A DNA stretch of 64,000 nt from Nostoc sp. MS1 (lineage in GTDB: Bacteria; Cyanobacteriota; Cyanobacteriia; Cyanobacteriales; Nostocaceae), in the NCBI RefSeq assembly GCF_019976755.1, contig NZ_AP023441.1, positions 6,135,501-6,199,500 of the forward strand. The letters run 5' to 3'. Below are positions 36,828-45,871 of the stretch, piece after piece; positions within the stretch are counted from its first letter, which is position 1, and each line of letters begins with the position of its first letter. The notes beneath the pieces are model-generated. The model saw nothing but the letters and a program-made list of their open reading frames with translations. It had not been told where the DNA came from and searched no databases. The position numbers were made by a program, and so were the translations under genes.

Positions 36828-36975
36828 TTCGGCGGGCATTCTGGCTGGGAAAGTCAACACCATTACTTTCCTTCACAGTTGCGGGACAGCGCCGGATTTT
36901 CACCGCGAGCCTACGACGCACCGCAGGCGTACTTTCCCCGTTACCTCTGGTGACTGCTCCCCACCAGAACCGAAC
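36828..36975 (-). promoter_or_regulatory. Cobalamin riboswitch
   Basis: On the minus strand, in order: GGTTCTGGTGGGGAGCAG, a GGGGAAAGTACGCC stretch, CGGTGAAAATCCGGCGCTGT, CCCGCAACTGTGAAGG (the conserved B12-box core), then CAGCCAGAATGCCCGCC. This is the adenosylcobalamin riboswitch pattern. The DUF1636 ATG at 36792 is about 35 bases beyond, so B12 probably blocks its translation or causes termination. An open frame crosses it, but is not a gene. Confidence 0.88.
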
Positions 36976-36992
36976 ATTCACTCAATCGTAAC

Positions 36993-37487
36993 TTAAAAGC
37001 GTAAACCTACACCACCTTGGACAGCGACAGCCGCACCGCCACCGTCACGATAAGCATCAAAAGCGATAACGGCATTACCAAATAAAACAGTATTACTGTT
37101 AGGAACTATGTAATCAACACCTGGTTGTAAGGCAAAGCTAATTTTGTCACCCACAGGAGAGGCGCTATTACCACCAGTCAACACTAACCCAGCACCCAGA
37201 TAAGCATCTGTTTGCCAGTTCAAGGGGATATCATAGGAAACTGTGGGTACAACTGCGGTATTTTGCCCTACCAAAGCTTGGGCGCGGAAGGAAATAGGTG
37301 ATTCCAGCAGTTTGTAACGAAAGGCTAGCACCCCCCCTACTTGGATACCATTAGTCAAACCAACAGTCGGCCCGATACCAACATAACTACCGTATGCAGC
37401 TTGTGCCTGTGCTGGTTGAGTGTTAATTACCAGACTCAAAGCAGAACTAATCCCCAAAACCGTAACTAAATAAGGTAAATACTTCAT
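36993..37487 (-). CDS. Outer-membrane beta-barrel-type protein
   Basis: The protein has 164 residues from ATG 37487, which has GAGGAG seven bases upstream. A signal peptide (MKYLPYLVTVLGISSALSLV, cleavage after QAQA) is followed by alternating hydrophobic strands (FRYKLLESPISFRAQALVGQ, DAYLGAGLVLTGG and others) and a terminal Phe (GVGLRF), the C-terminal signature of outer-membrane barrels. Function of the barrel is unknown. The ribosome site contains a perfect complement to the Yfr1 sRNA core (see the next entry). Confidence 0.8.
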   Translation of the reverse strand: MKYLPYLVTVLGISSALSLVINTQPAQAQAAYGSYVGIGPTVGLTNGIQVGGVLAFRYKLLESPISFRAQALVGQNTAVVPTVSYDIPLNWQTDAYLGAGLVLTGGNSASPVGDKISFALQPGVDYIVPNSNTVLFGNAVIAFDAYRDGGGAAVAVQGGVGLRF

Positions 37488-37493
37488 CACCCG

Positions 37494-37505
37494 ACTCCTC
37501 ACACC
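37494..37505 (-). promoter_or_regulatory. Predicted Yfr1 sRNA target overlapping the ribosome site
   Basis: The mRNA reads GGTGTGAGGAGT, perfectly complementary over 12 bases to the ultraconserved Yfr1 core ACUCCUCACACC. It includes the Shine-Dalgarno AGGAG of the outer-membrane protein gene. Yfr1 is known in Prochlorococcus to block translation of outer-membrane (som) genes in this way. Confidence 0.6.
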
Positions 37506-37709
37506 ATCTTGGATTTTGAAAGTTCCTTTGAATACCTATGTTATCGCTGATGTCGGTTCTAGGTCATGGGTAATATCAATTTAAAATTCAAAATTAATAC
37601 ACTATGTCATAGATACCCAGTGTTTGTAGTTTTAGGCAGAATGACAATGTGTTAAAAACTCAATACTAGATAGCATAGAGGCATCACAGTAGAGAGGTAA
37701 TTAATAGTG

Positions 37710-38285
37710 ATGAGCATTGTAGACAGTATATTCATGCAGATGTTTGGTCGCCCAAAGGGTATGCTAGGTAGGTTGGGTGGCATGATTATGACATCCATGA
37801 ACCAAGCATTTACCTATTCGGTGATCGACCAACTCGATATTCAGCCAAATGACCAAGTGTTGGAAGTTGGATTTGGCTCAGGAGTTGGTATTCAGCGTTT
37901 ATCCTCTTTAGCATCAGCAGGATATATCGCAGGCATCGATTACTCTCAAGAAATGGTTGAGCAAGCTACAGCTAGAAACATGGCGAAGATTGAGATGGGT
38001 CTGGTTGATTTACGGCAAGGTTCGGTGGAAAGTTTGCCCTTTGAAGACAACAAATTTGATAAAGTGCTGGCGGTTAACTCTATGCAAGTCTGGACAGATG
38101 CCGTAGTTGGGCTGCGGGAAGTGCGGCGAGTTATGAAGGTTGGTGGTCGAATAGCACTTGGTTTTACTTCTTATTCAGGGCAATCAAGTACTGGATTAAC
38201 TCAGATACTTACGACTGCTGGTTTCACTCAAACGCGCCTAGTTGAGACAGATCGCGATTTTTGTGCATTGGCGATCGCCTCATGA
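37710..38285 (+). CDS. Class I SAM-dependent methyltransferase
   Basis: The 191-residue protein has the SAM-binding motif I DQVLEVGFGSGVGIQRL, the acidic loop GIDYSQEM and motif LPFEDNKFDKVLAVNSM, all of the ubiE/Methyltransf_11 type. ATG 37710 is used; a GTG one codon upstream is in frame. A short form, lacking extra C-terminal domains. Substrate cannot be told. It stands alone on the plus strand. Confidence 0.85.
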   Translation: MSIVDSIFMQMFGRPKGMLGRLGGMIMTSMNQAFTYSVIDQLDIQPNDQVLEVGFGSGVGIQRLSSLASAGYIAGIDYSQEMVEQATARNMAKIEMGLVDLRQGSVESLPFEDNKFDKVLAVNSMQVWTDAVVGLREVRRVMKVGGRIALGFTSYSGQSSTGLTQILTTAGFTQTRLVETDRDFCALAIAS

Positions 38286-38546
38286 GCATCGGTGAGAAAT
38301 TAAGATAATTTTACTTTTGTCAATTAGAAATTGTGCTGAAAATTTAGGAAAAACACAGGTATTAAGTTAACTATTGTACTTAACTTATGGGGCAAGAATG
38401 AATGATGCGTATCAAGATTAAGCGTAGGCATCGCCTGCTCAAAAAGTGTGTTTCCGACCCCGATTTCAGCAATATTTTAACTACTATTGCTTATTGACAA
38501 ATGCTATCTGATCTTAACCTCTCACAAATGCTACACCCTGATCTAA

Positions 38547-40727
38547 CTACGGACAACGAGGATGAATCCCGCCTTGAGTGCAAATATAAGCTAGTTGCTT
38601 GGCATCTAAATTTTTCGCTTGAGAAAAATCTACGCCTTTGACTACCGCAGACACCGAACCTAAATCTGGGGTTTGGACAAATTGATCAGATGGGTCTTGT
38701 TTGCTGGGGGTGAGGATTGTATTTTTAAAGTCAGCACCGGCAACGTTTGCTCCTCGTAAATCTACAAGACTTAGGTCAGCATTTTGCAGATTAGCATTTT
38801 CTAGTTGAGCCGATCGCAAAGTCGCTCCTGTCATGCGACTGGAACTGAAGTCAGCATTGCTGAGATTGGCTCGCTCTAAATCAGCACCAGAAAGGTCTGA
38901 ATTTTGCCAACTAGTTTTAGTTAGGTTTGCAAACGATAATTGAGTGCCTATGGCGATGACTCGACCAAGACGTGCGCCATAGAGGTTAGCTTCTTGTAAT
39001 TTAGCATCACCTAAATCTGCCCCTGTTAAGCTGGCATTTTCTAAAACAGCGCCTCGCAAATCGGCTCCTACTAATTGAGCGCTGCTGAGGTTTGCACCAA
39101 TTAAGCGGGCATTTGCTAAGTTAGCTCTGTTGAGGGTAGCGCGGCTTAAGTCGCTGCGAGTCATGAGGACACGACTGAGGTTAGCATCAGTGAAATTGGC
39201 TTGTTTCATCTGCGCTTGACTTAAATCAGCGATCGCATCATCAAAAGTATCCCAGCGTCCATCTTCACCAACACCACGAAAACGGCTACCCTTAAAACTA
39301 GCTTGGTTAAGATTAGCACCTTTAAATTTGATGCCTGATAAATCACTATTGTCTAAAACCAAGCTGAAGAAAGAACTACCCGCAGTACCGCTTTGACCAA
39401 GTTGAGTCCGGCTCAGGTCAAGCCCTGTAGTTTTACCACTGTAAACATTGAGGATTTTATTAATTGTCTGTTGGTTAATTTGTAGCCGCTTTTGTCGCGC
39501 TTCTCGTTCTGGGGAGGCGCTACCAACAGAATCTAATTCTGAAGCCAAAAACTGGTTTTTGTTTTGTAATTCGGGAATGGCATCTATTCCTACACTGGTT
39601 AGCGACTGTTGGATGGTGTCTATCAGGATGGGATTATTTTCCTTGACCATCATATCCGTCAAAAACTGGATAGACTGGAAATCTTTGAGACTACCCAAAG
39701 CTAAAATTGTTCTTTGGCGGTCTTCAATGGTAGCCCCAGACTCAGGACTTAATTGTTGCACCAGTGCCAAGAACTGCTGACTATTAACTTTTTGCGATTC
39801 TCGATTCCCGTGCTGAGTTTGGATGTAAACTTGAGTCCCAATTAAGGTAGCTAATACAGCCGTCATACTGGTGAGGGCGACACCGAACAGGGTGAGGTTA
39901 GGATTTTGCTGCATCCGCCGCCATAGAGAAACCAAGCTGCTGTTATCTGTAGCTAAAGCTTCTGGTTGGTGGTAACTCATGGCCATTGCTGTTGCACCTA
40001 ATGCCTGATTTCCCTCCTCAGTCTGATTAGCAGTCGCCAAACTCCGTCCACTAGCAGCTACATCTGGGGCGGCTACGGGACGATTAGCATCGACTACGTA
40101 AGTACCTGCCAACCAATCATGCAAGGCTTTCCGTCCTCGGCGTGCGGGTAAGGCTAAAGCTTCACCTACCACCATCAATACTGCCAATGAGGTGAACAAT
40201 GGCAAGTTGGGGAAAGCAAAACTGTAGCGCCAGAGAATGTAAGCAACAGACACAGGTACAGTCCAGCGACCTATCCCTTCCCTGACGACAACGGCGGCTA
40301 AACCTGGGGGAGTACCTTCCTCGTTGACGACCTTCACACCAAACCAGCGTTTAGGAAGGGTGCTACCTGTTTTTGCTAGTAAGTATAATTGCCACCATGA
40401 AAGGGTAGTGGGTGCTAATAAAGCTAACATCCATAAGTAATTAGTTGGCCAAGCTACATTACGAATACCGTAGTCTGCGGGTAATGCCAAAGGTCTAGCG
40501 ATCGCTCTTTCTGTCACCACTAATACTGGATGAAGCGGTTCTCGATTAATCTCACTTCTGGAATTGACAAACATACCCAGACCATAAGGAACCAAGCCGG
40601 CGGCAGCCAATAAGCTAATTTCAGTCACCCAAGCTGCCAAGCGTCTTTTGACTAAGGGTATCGAACTGGTTTTGGCTGGATTGTTACCAAGGGGATTATT
40701 AGTTTTTTTAACAATTGGGGTGGTCAT
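38547..40727 (-). CDS. RDD membrane domain fused to pentapeptide repeats
   Basis: The 726-residue protein has an N-terminal RDD domain (about residues 28-220) with several membrane segments, then another membrane span (about 275-300, LTLFGVALTSMTAVLATLIG), a HEAT-like stretch, and a large right-handed pentapeptide-repeat domain from about residue 425 (A(D/N)LxX units such as SDLSRATLNRANLANARLIG). Pentapeptide repeats form quadrilateral beta-helices. The fusion suggests a membrane-bound scaffold, but no function is known. Confidence 0.88.
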   Translation of the reverse strand: MTTPIVKKTNNPLGNNPAKTSSIPLVKRRLAAWVTEISLLAAAGLVPYGLGMFVNSRSEINREPLHPVLVVTERAIARPLALPADYGIRNVAWPTNYLWMLALLAPTTLSWWQLYLLAKTGSTLPKRWFGVKVVNEEGTPPGLAAVVVREGIGRWTVPVSVAYILWRYSFAFPNLPLFTSLAVLMVVGEALALPARRGRKALHDWLAGTYVVDANRPVAAPDVAASGRSLATANQTEEGNQALGATAMAMSYHQPEALATDNSSLVSLWRRMQQNPNLTLFGVALTSMTAVLATLIGTQVYIQTQHGNRESQKVNSQQFLALVQQLSPESGATIEDRQRTILALGSLKDFQSIQFLTDMMVKENNPILIDTIQQSLTSVGIDAIPELQNKNQFLASELDSVGSASPEREARQKRLQINQQTINKILNVYSGKTTGLDLSRTQLGQSGTAGSSFFSLVLDNSDLSGIKFKGANLNQASFKGSRFRGVGEDGRWDTFDDAIADLSQAQMKQANFTDANLSRVLMTRSDLSRATLNRANLANARLIGANLSSAQLVGADLRGAVLENASLTGADLGDAKLQEANLYGARLGRVIAIGTQLSFANLTKTSWQNSDLSGADLERANLSNADFSSSRMTGATLRSAQLENANLQNADLSLVDLRGANVAGADFKNTILTPSKQDPSDQFVQTPDLGSVSAVVKGVDFSQAKNLDAKQLAYICTQGGIHPRCP

Positions 40728-40784
40728 TTAGATAATTTCCTTTAAAGTTATTTCTTTGCCCTTTCCGGCATGGTTAACATAAGA

Positions 40785-41111
40785 CTATGGCTTATTTTGC
40801 GAATTGCCAGATACAAAAAATTTGTATCCAAGATACACCAACCCTGCCAATAGCGCCAAAGATATTGCTGATACAACGGCTTTCACCACCATTTGAGCGA
40901 TCGCTAGACCTAATATTACTGACACCCCCCCAACTATGAGCTTATTTGTTTGTGATAAGCCGTTAAACCAGACTTGTATTTTCTGGAAATTGGGTGGCCA
41001 ACTTAACCAACTCAACGGCGAATTATTCTCTGGTGCTGAAGGCTGGGACTTCATTTCTGCCTCTAGCTGTTGCAAACGCCGCTCTAAATCATCTTCTGGT
41101 TGAGGACTCAT
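40785..41111 (-). CDS. Small membrane protein with coiled-coil N-terminus
   Basis: The 108-residue protein starts at ATG 41111 (MSPQPEDDLERRLQQLEAEM, a short coiled coil) and has two membrane segments (about residues 48-70 and 75-98). A longer frame from 41276 would add a basic segment unlike a conserved protein. I do not recognise the family. It lies upstream of the RDD-pentapeptide gene on the same strand, about 60 bases away, so the two may be linked. Confidence 0.65.
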   Translation of the reverse strand: MSPQPEDDLERRLQQLEAEMKSQPSAPENNSPLSWLSWPPNFQKIQVWFNGLSQTNKLIVGGVSVILGLAIAQMVVKAVVSAISLALLAGLVYLGYKFFVSGNSQNKP

Positions 41112-41447
41112 AAGATACTTACCAAGGGAAGGGGGATGAAAAAATATATTAGGAGAAAAGGGAGACAAGGCAGAGCAGAATTTTTTTCCAGTTCCTATTG
41201 CTCCTAATATCCACTGCCTATGGTAGCGGAAGTCCTGAGTTTCCCAATCCCTAGTTTCTCTTTTCCAGATAGCCATCTTATTAATTAGATACTTTATCTA
41301 ATCTTTAATATTTAGCTATATATTCATTAATTTACTAAATAAAATTTTATACAGTATATTTTGGAACATAGACGGATAGGCAGCGTCATATAACTCAGAC
41401 TATTTATATTTATATCGCTCTAAAAATAGTCGGGAGCATTAATTTAT

Positions 41448-41909
41448 ATGAGAAAGTTTAACTTATTTCAACTTGTTCCCGCAGCTTTGGTGATGGTTTT
41501 GGCATCAAGTCAAGCCAATTTGGCTCAAGTACCACCAGTTCAAATTAGTAAGAAGTTACCCTCAGAACCAATGGTTTTGAGTGGACAGTCTGGCGCATCA
41601 GTAAAAAGTAATTGCGGTAACGTCGGTACTACTCCTAATCAAATTATCCAAGTTAAAGAAGCAATACCTTACTTACGATTGACAGTTGAAAGTGAGGGAA
41701 AACCTACACTATTGATTGATGGACCTGGTGGACGTTTCTGTGTTTTAGCAGATAGTTACTCAGGAGATAAACCCGAATTTTCTGGTTACTGGGACTCAGG
41801 CAGGTACTTAATATACATAGGAAATTTATCCCCAGGACAGTATAACTATAAGCTTTTAATTTCACAAGAAAAAGTGCCAAACAGCAAAAAAGTTAGGCAG
41901 GCTCGGTAA
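41448..41909 (+). CDS. Secreted protein of unknown function
   Basis: The 153-residue protein has a signal peptide (MRKFNLFQLVPAALVMVLAS, cleavage near NLA). The mature part contains two cysteines (SNCGNVG, GRFCVLA) and a Gly/Tyr-rich beta domain (EFSGYWDSGRYLIYIGNLSP). It is like other small cyanobacterial periplasmic proteins that bind ligands or protect the envelope. I do not recognise a family. Confidence 0.7.
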   Translation: MRKFNLFQLVPAALVMVLASSQANLAQVPPVQISKKLPSEPMVLSGQSGASVKSNCGNVGTTPNQIIQVKEAIPYLRLTVESEGKPTLLIDGPGGRFCVLADSYSGDKPEFSGYWDSGRYLIYIGNLSPGQYNYKLLISQEKVPNSKKVRQAR

Positions 41910-41954
41910 CTTCAAGCGTGCTGAGTGGGCAGTTATACATCTTCCTTGTCTCCT

Positions 41955-42164
41955 CTATCTCACCCACTCCTTACTCTCTTTTCTACAATTAGAAAAACAA
42001 GCTTCCAGGTGCGGACAGTCTTCACACTGGACTTCTTTACCAGGGTTAGGACAACCACAGGGAGGATTTACAAAACAATCCTTCGGGTCTGTAGGATATA
42101 CAGGCTTTTTAGATAAGAATTGTAAAGCCGCTTCTTGTAAACACAAAATACAATCTTGTACCAT
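41955..42164 (-). CDS. Small cysteine-rich protein, possibly metal-binding
   Basis: The 69-residue protein has nine cysteines: MVQDCILCLQE, then CFVNPPCGCPNPGK, CEDCPHLEACFSNC. The spacing (CxxC, CxxxxxC, CxxCxxxxxCxxxC) suggests binding of zinc or an iron-sulphur cluster. I do not recognise a named family. It stands alone, with the 42262 gene on the same strand upstream. Confidence 0.65.
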   Translation of the reverse strand: MVQDCILCLQEAALQFLSKKPVYPTDPKDCFVNPPCGCPNPGKEVQCEDCPHLEACFSNCRKESKEWVR

Positions 42165-42261
42165 CTTTACCTCTTAATAAGCCTTGTAATTACGGCGCAA
42201 TAATCGCAATAAATAGATAAACGCATCTTTTCCCACAGCCTATACTTCTTGAAAGGTGGAA

Positions 42262-42462
42262 CTATGACGCTACTGACCACCTAACCCATGCTGAAACTTG
42301 GTCTTCCACCACAAATACTCGCTTGCGCGAATTAGCAGTTTCAGCCACAAGCACTTTTAATGTCGCGCTATCTACTTGATTAATGGGGGAATTGCCATAA
42401 CCAACAACTTTTCCTAAATGCCCAGTCTGTTGATTAATTACATAATCTCCAATGGAGAACAT
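42262..42462 (-). CDS. Small conserved cyanobacterial protein, unknown function
   Basis: The 66-residue protein (MFSIGDYVINQQTGHLGKVV, then VDSATLKVLVAETANSRKRV) looks like a small SH3/KOW-type beta-barrel: a short hydrophobic start, Gly turns and alternating strands. No signal peptide. I cannot name a family. It lies about 100 bases upstream of the Cys-rich gene on the same strand. Confidence 0.6.
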   Translation of the reverse strand: MFSIGDYVINQQTGHLGKVVGYGNSPINQVDSATLKVLVAETANSRKRVFVVEDQVSAWVRWSVAS

Positions 42463-42932
42463 AGTATTATTACAATTTTTTAAAAAAATTATTAGATTCT
42501 TTATTATTTTCTATGAAAGGTTGAGGAAGTGCTTCATACTTCCAGGTTGTTTAAATCAAAACCTCGGAAATATTTTTCGTTGATTCATTCTCCTCCTTTA
42601 GATATAAGTAATTAATTCTTATTGAGTTATTACCATATTTACGATTTACTTATAATCAATTAAATTAAGGCAAAATAATAATGTTTATTGTGATTATTGT
42701 TAATAAACTTAAACCAAAATAAATAAAACTCCCTTATCCTTACTTGTGCTTATAAAAGCCTAGTTCTTGCTCATTCTTTTTTCAAAAAAACACCTTATTT
42801 CATACTTAGATATTTTCAGAAATAAAATCGGATTCCTATAAATTCTCATAAAATTAAACTGTGGTGGTTAATAATATACACCACAGTTTGTTGAGTAAGA
42901 GATTAAGAAAAGAATAGAAAGCTTAAACTAGT
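42463..42932. other. Intergenic, no gene
   Basis: A highly AT-rich 470-base gap. The stretch ATACTTCCAGGTTGT (about 42537) recurs near 24337 in another intergenic region, so it may be a small dispersed motif. No open frame is convincing. Confidence 0.45.
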
Positions 42933-43430
42933 TCAAGCTTTTGTGTTTACCGACTTAATAAACTGCGATTTTTTACCTACTAATAAACCCAGTCCAATCA
43001 CGGATAAGCCAAGTATAGATGCAGGTTCAGGAACACTACTGTAATTTACAGATTCTACGCTAGTCGCATCAATAAAATTGTCCCTGTAGACTGAGAATTG
43101 ATTTGGTACAACAAATTCTAATCCTAAGAATTGATTGTTAGCAATTTTCCCAGAAAAATCAGTCCAAACAGACGCATTTGAGTAGTCTGCTTCAGTGAAT
43201 GTCTGACCACCATAGTTAGCAACAATCTTTAACCCTTCTGCCACTGTAGCTTGTTGGTCATCTGCTACTGCGGCTTGGTCAAAAGAGAAAAAGCCAGTAA
43301 GTGTTTTGCTCGTGTTGGAGAAGTTATAGGTGATGGTGGCGGCTTGGGTAGGAATACTCTCTCCTAAAGCGAATATGAGAGTGGTTCCTACTGTTACAGC
43401 TGCTAATTGTTTGAAGATAGAGCCAGTCAT
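42933..43430 (-). CDS. PEP-CTERM sorting-signal protein
   Basis: The 165-residue protein has a signal peptide (residues 1-30), a mid-domain resembling other short cyanobacterial PEP-CTERM exoproteins (TITYNFSNTSKTLTGFFSFD) and a classic PEP-CTERM tail (VPEPASILGLSVIGLGLLVG followed by a basic patch). The tail directs sorting by an exosortase. Role of the mature part is unknown. Confidence 0.88.
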   Translation of the reverse strand: MTGSIFKQLAAVTVGTTLIFALGESIPTQAATITYNFSNTSKTLTGFFSFDQAAVADDQQATVAEGLKIVANYGGQTFTEADYSNASVWTDFSGKIANNQFLGLEFVVPNQFSVYRDNFIDATSVESVNYSSVPEPASILGLSVIGLGLLVGKKSQFIKSVNTKA

Positions 43431-43520
43431 TTTTGCCTCGATTTAAAGAACAGATGGCAGTTGATGAAGTATTTTTATGAGGGAGAAAGCGATTTTTTAG
43501 CTACTTTCTCTATTTTTTTG

Positions 43521-43576
43521 TTTGTAGTAAGCACTTAGTGCTAAGAACAAGTAGGACTAAAGTCCTTACTACAAAC
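43521..43576. repeat. GTAGTAAG palindromic repeat, downstream of alkaline phosphatase
   Basis: Left arm TTTGTAGTAAG and right arm CTTACTACAAAC with an inner palindrome (AAGCACTTAGTGCT and GGACTAAAGTCC). Same dispersed family as at 14067 and 61337. It is positioned directly after the stop of the alkaline phosphatase and may serve as its terminator. Confidence 0.7.
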
Positions 43577-43581
43577 TTGTA

Positions 43582-45540
43582 TTAAAGCGAACCAGTTAAA
43601 GCAGCTCTCATTGCTTGGAAGATATGGCTTTGATCCAACACACTGGAAACACCTGGTGCAGTGTATGTACCAGAACTATCTGTAAATTGGATTGGTTGGC
43701 CTAAATATCTAACGAGGGTTGAAGAGTAAGCGCCTTGAAAATAAATGGGTACAAGCCTTCTGCTATGGCTTCCCCAGAGGTATTTTTGATTGGGATCTGA
43801 ACCCCAGAAATGACCAGCTTCTTTAGGGTTGTGCTTGTTGTAGGTAATCTCTTTGGCGTTATACTTCAAGCCTCTAGAATTGTTGGGGTTGGAATTGGGA
43901 GTGAGTTTAGAAGCAAAGTCATTGTTGAGGGTTAAATAGTGGTCATGGTCGGCTGTGACAATTAACAGATTCTTCTGCCAACCACCATTTTTGTCAATCC
44001 AATTAATTACCTCTTGGACAGCCTTATCAAAGTCATTCATTGTACCGATGAGGTTGTCCATATTGTCATCATGAGCAGCCCAGTCAATATCGCCACCCTC
44101 AATCATTAGCCAAAAGCCGTCTTTGTCTTTACCTAATACGTTAAGAGCAGCTTTGCTCAAATCAGCCAAGGTGGGGTTTTCGTTGATTTCTCTAGCGATG
44201 AAACTTGCGTCTGTTTCACCAGGAGATAAGGGACGAACTGTATCGGGTGTGGGGCCATTAACTGGATTACCGTTGGCATCAAGGACAGGAACACATTCAC
44301 CGACAGACGCAGGAATAATCTTTCCTGATGGGCAAGGAGATGTGGATGTGGCAGTTCTGACAACAGTGCTATAGAGGGAGAAGTTATCTAACCCTGTGGT
44401 GCTGTAGTCTCCTTTGGAGGAGCTTGTAGGTAAGTTGCCATTTTGTCCACGCGCTCCATAGAGACCGAATAATCTTTCGCCCTTATTTGGGTCTATCTGC
44501 GCTGCTTTAGCTAATAAGGTTTTCGTGGCGTTGGGACCACGCTCTAAGAAGTTGTAACCGTAGCGGTTAGATGAGGGATTGGGATTGTTTTTGAGATGTT
44601 CGTAGGTGTCTTGGGTAATGTAAGTATATTTGGGTATCGGGCCTGTATTAGTTCTGTTTTCAAAGTCTAAAGGATGTCCACCACCCAACAAGACATTAGG
44701 TTTAAAGTCCAGTAAGGTCTGTTGTAAGATGCTATCTTGGTTGGTCTTGTTAGGGTCATAAACACTGTCGTATTTGCTACGACGGTTGACATAAGAAGCT
44801 GCTGCCGCAGGTGTAGCGTGGCTTATAGGTACTGATGTTACTAGTCCTGTAGCTTTGCCTTGTTCTTTGGCAATTTCTAGGATTGTTTTCAATTTCTGCT
44901 CGTAAACATCTACCCCTAAAGCGTTGTTGTAGCTCTTAACACCTGTGTAGAGGGTGGTAGCGGTGTTAGCAGAGTCGGGATAGCTATGTTTGATGTACTC
45001 CTTATCGTAGCTACCAGGAGTAGCGGGAGATAGGGGTATCCAAGGTGCAGGTCCGCCTTTGCTGGGGTCGTAACCTGTTAAGTTACCGGGTGCTTCACTA
45101 TTCCCATCAGCGCGATCGCCTGGATTAAATGGTGTAGGTAAAAATTCAAAGTTGGGACGCACAGAACTCTTACCTGTCGATGGATTAGTCCCATCTAGAG
45201 CTGAGTTATTGGTAATGTGTGTCTGATTGGTAGGATCAGCTGGCGTACTATTTTGAATAGTTGTACCGTAAGTTGTTACTAATCCATATCCAGTCAGCTT
45301 TTGGAAGCTCAAACCAGAACCTTTCCCACTGGTATAGAAAGGTGCGCCTTTAGCTACGGCTGCGGCTCTGGCCATTTGCCAGCCCATACCATCACCAATC
45401 ATGATAATGACGTTAATTCCATTACCTGCGGCTAGGGCAGATTCAACTCCAGGGGTAGCAAATACGAGCCAGATAGCACAGAAAAAAGTAGACATGGCAA
45501 AGCATAGCGCTCGCCTGTAATTTTGCAAAATGGAAATCAT
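43582..45540 (-). CDS. Alkaline phosphatase (PhoA family)
   Basis: The 652-residue exported enzyme has a signal peptide (SALAA near residues 34-38), the metal-binding IMIGDGMGW at about 46-54, the nucleophile segment DSANTAT (Ser), EGGDIDWAAHDDN, TADHDHYLT and the final histidine motif GSHSRRLVPIY, all active-site elements of the PhoA type. It cleaves phosphomonoesters in the periplasm to release phosphate. Longer than E. coli PhoA by about 180 residues, mainly Ser/Thr/Pro/Asn-rich insertions, as in other cyanobacterial forms. A clear Pho box was not identified upstream. Confidence 0.93.
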   Translation of the reverse strand: MISILQNYRRALCFAMSTFFCAIWLVFATPGVESALAAGNGINVIIMIGDGMGWQMARAAAVAKGAPFYTSGKGSGLSFQKLTGYGLVTTYGTTIQNSTPADPTNQTHITNNSALDGTNPSTGKSSVRPNFEFLPTPFNPGDRADGNSEAPGNLTGYDPSKGGPAPWIPLSPATPGSYDKEYIKHSYPDSANTATTLYTGVKSYNNALGVDVYEQKLKTILEIAKEQGKATGLVTSVPISHATPAAAASYVNRRSKYDSVYDPNKTNQDSILQQTLLDFKPNVLLGGGHPLDFENRTNTGPIPKYTYITQDTYEHLKNNPNPSSNRYGYNFLERGPNATKTLLAKAAQIDPNKGERLFGLYGARGQNGNLPTSSSKGDYSTTGLDNFSLYSTVVRTATSTSPCPSGKIIPASVGECVPVLDANGNPVNGPTPDTVRPLSPGETDASFIAREINENPTLADLSKAALNVLGKDKDGFWLMIEGGDIDWAAHDDNMDNLIGTMNDFDKAVQEVINWIDKNGGWQKNLLIVTADHDHYLTLNNDFASKLTPNSNPNNSRGLKYNAKEITYNKHNPKEAGHFWGSDPNQKYLWGSHSRRLVPIYFQGAYSSTLVRYLGQPIQFTDSSGTYTAPGVSSVLDQSHIFQAMRAALTGSL

Positions 45541-45658
45541 TGCAGTGCGCCTTGTAGTTATTTAACTAAGTGTCAAACCAATTCCCAAGACAAAGTAATA
45601 GATGCTTTCCTAGAAAAGTCTTGCTGCATCTAGCTTCTTAATTACGAATTGGGATTAA

Positions 45659-45871
45659 CTATAGATTTTGATAAAAGTTGGGTTCTTCATGACTGGCAAA
45701 AAATTCAGGGTTGCCAGATGTTGCTTGCATCTGAGTGACAACCGGAACATTTTGCGCCTTAGCGACAATCGGATTGTGTTTTGCAGTTCCCAAAGATAGT
45801 AAAATTGCTACTACTAGACCTGATACAAACCAAGCGATAAACCTTTGATGACGCTGAAGTAAAGAAATCAT
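45659..45871 (-). CDS. Small membrane-anchored protein overlapping the CDF transporter gene
   Basis: The 70-residue protein starts at ATG 45871, which overlaps the TGA of the CDF gene (ATGA). It has one membrane segment (about residues 11-31, FIAWFVSGLVVAILLSLGT) and a periplasmic, unstructured tail ending NFYQNL. A longer frame from 45952 runs inside the CDF gene and is not used. The tight overlap argues for co-translation with the transporter. Function unknown. Confidence 0.65.
   Translation of the reverse strand: MISLLQRHQRFIAWFVSGLVVAILLSLGTAKHNPIVAKAQNVPVVTQMQATSGNPEFFASHEEPNFYQNL

Noticed and set aside
36793..36981. N-terminal 63-codon extension of the DUF1636 gene
   Set aside because: It would translate the cobalamin riboswitch, and the DUF1636 homology begins just after the internal ATG at 36792.
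37494..37505. A yfr1 gene on the plus strand
   Set aside because: The plus strand has the core ACTCCTCACACC, but no flanking stem-loop or terminator; it is better explained as the complement of the ribosome site of the minus-strand gene.
45541..45658. Pho box upstream of the alkaline phosphatase
   Set aside because: A CTTAGTTAAATAACTA stretch is suggestive but does not show the three spaced repeats expected.
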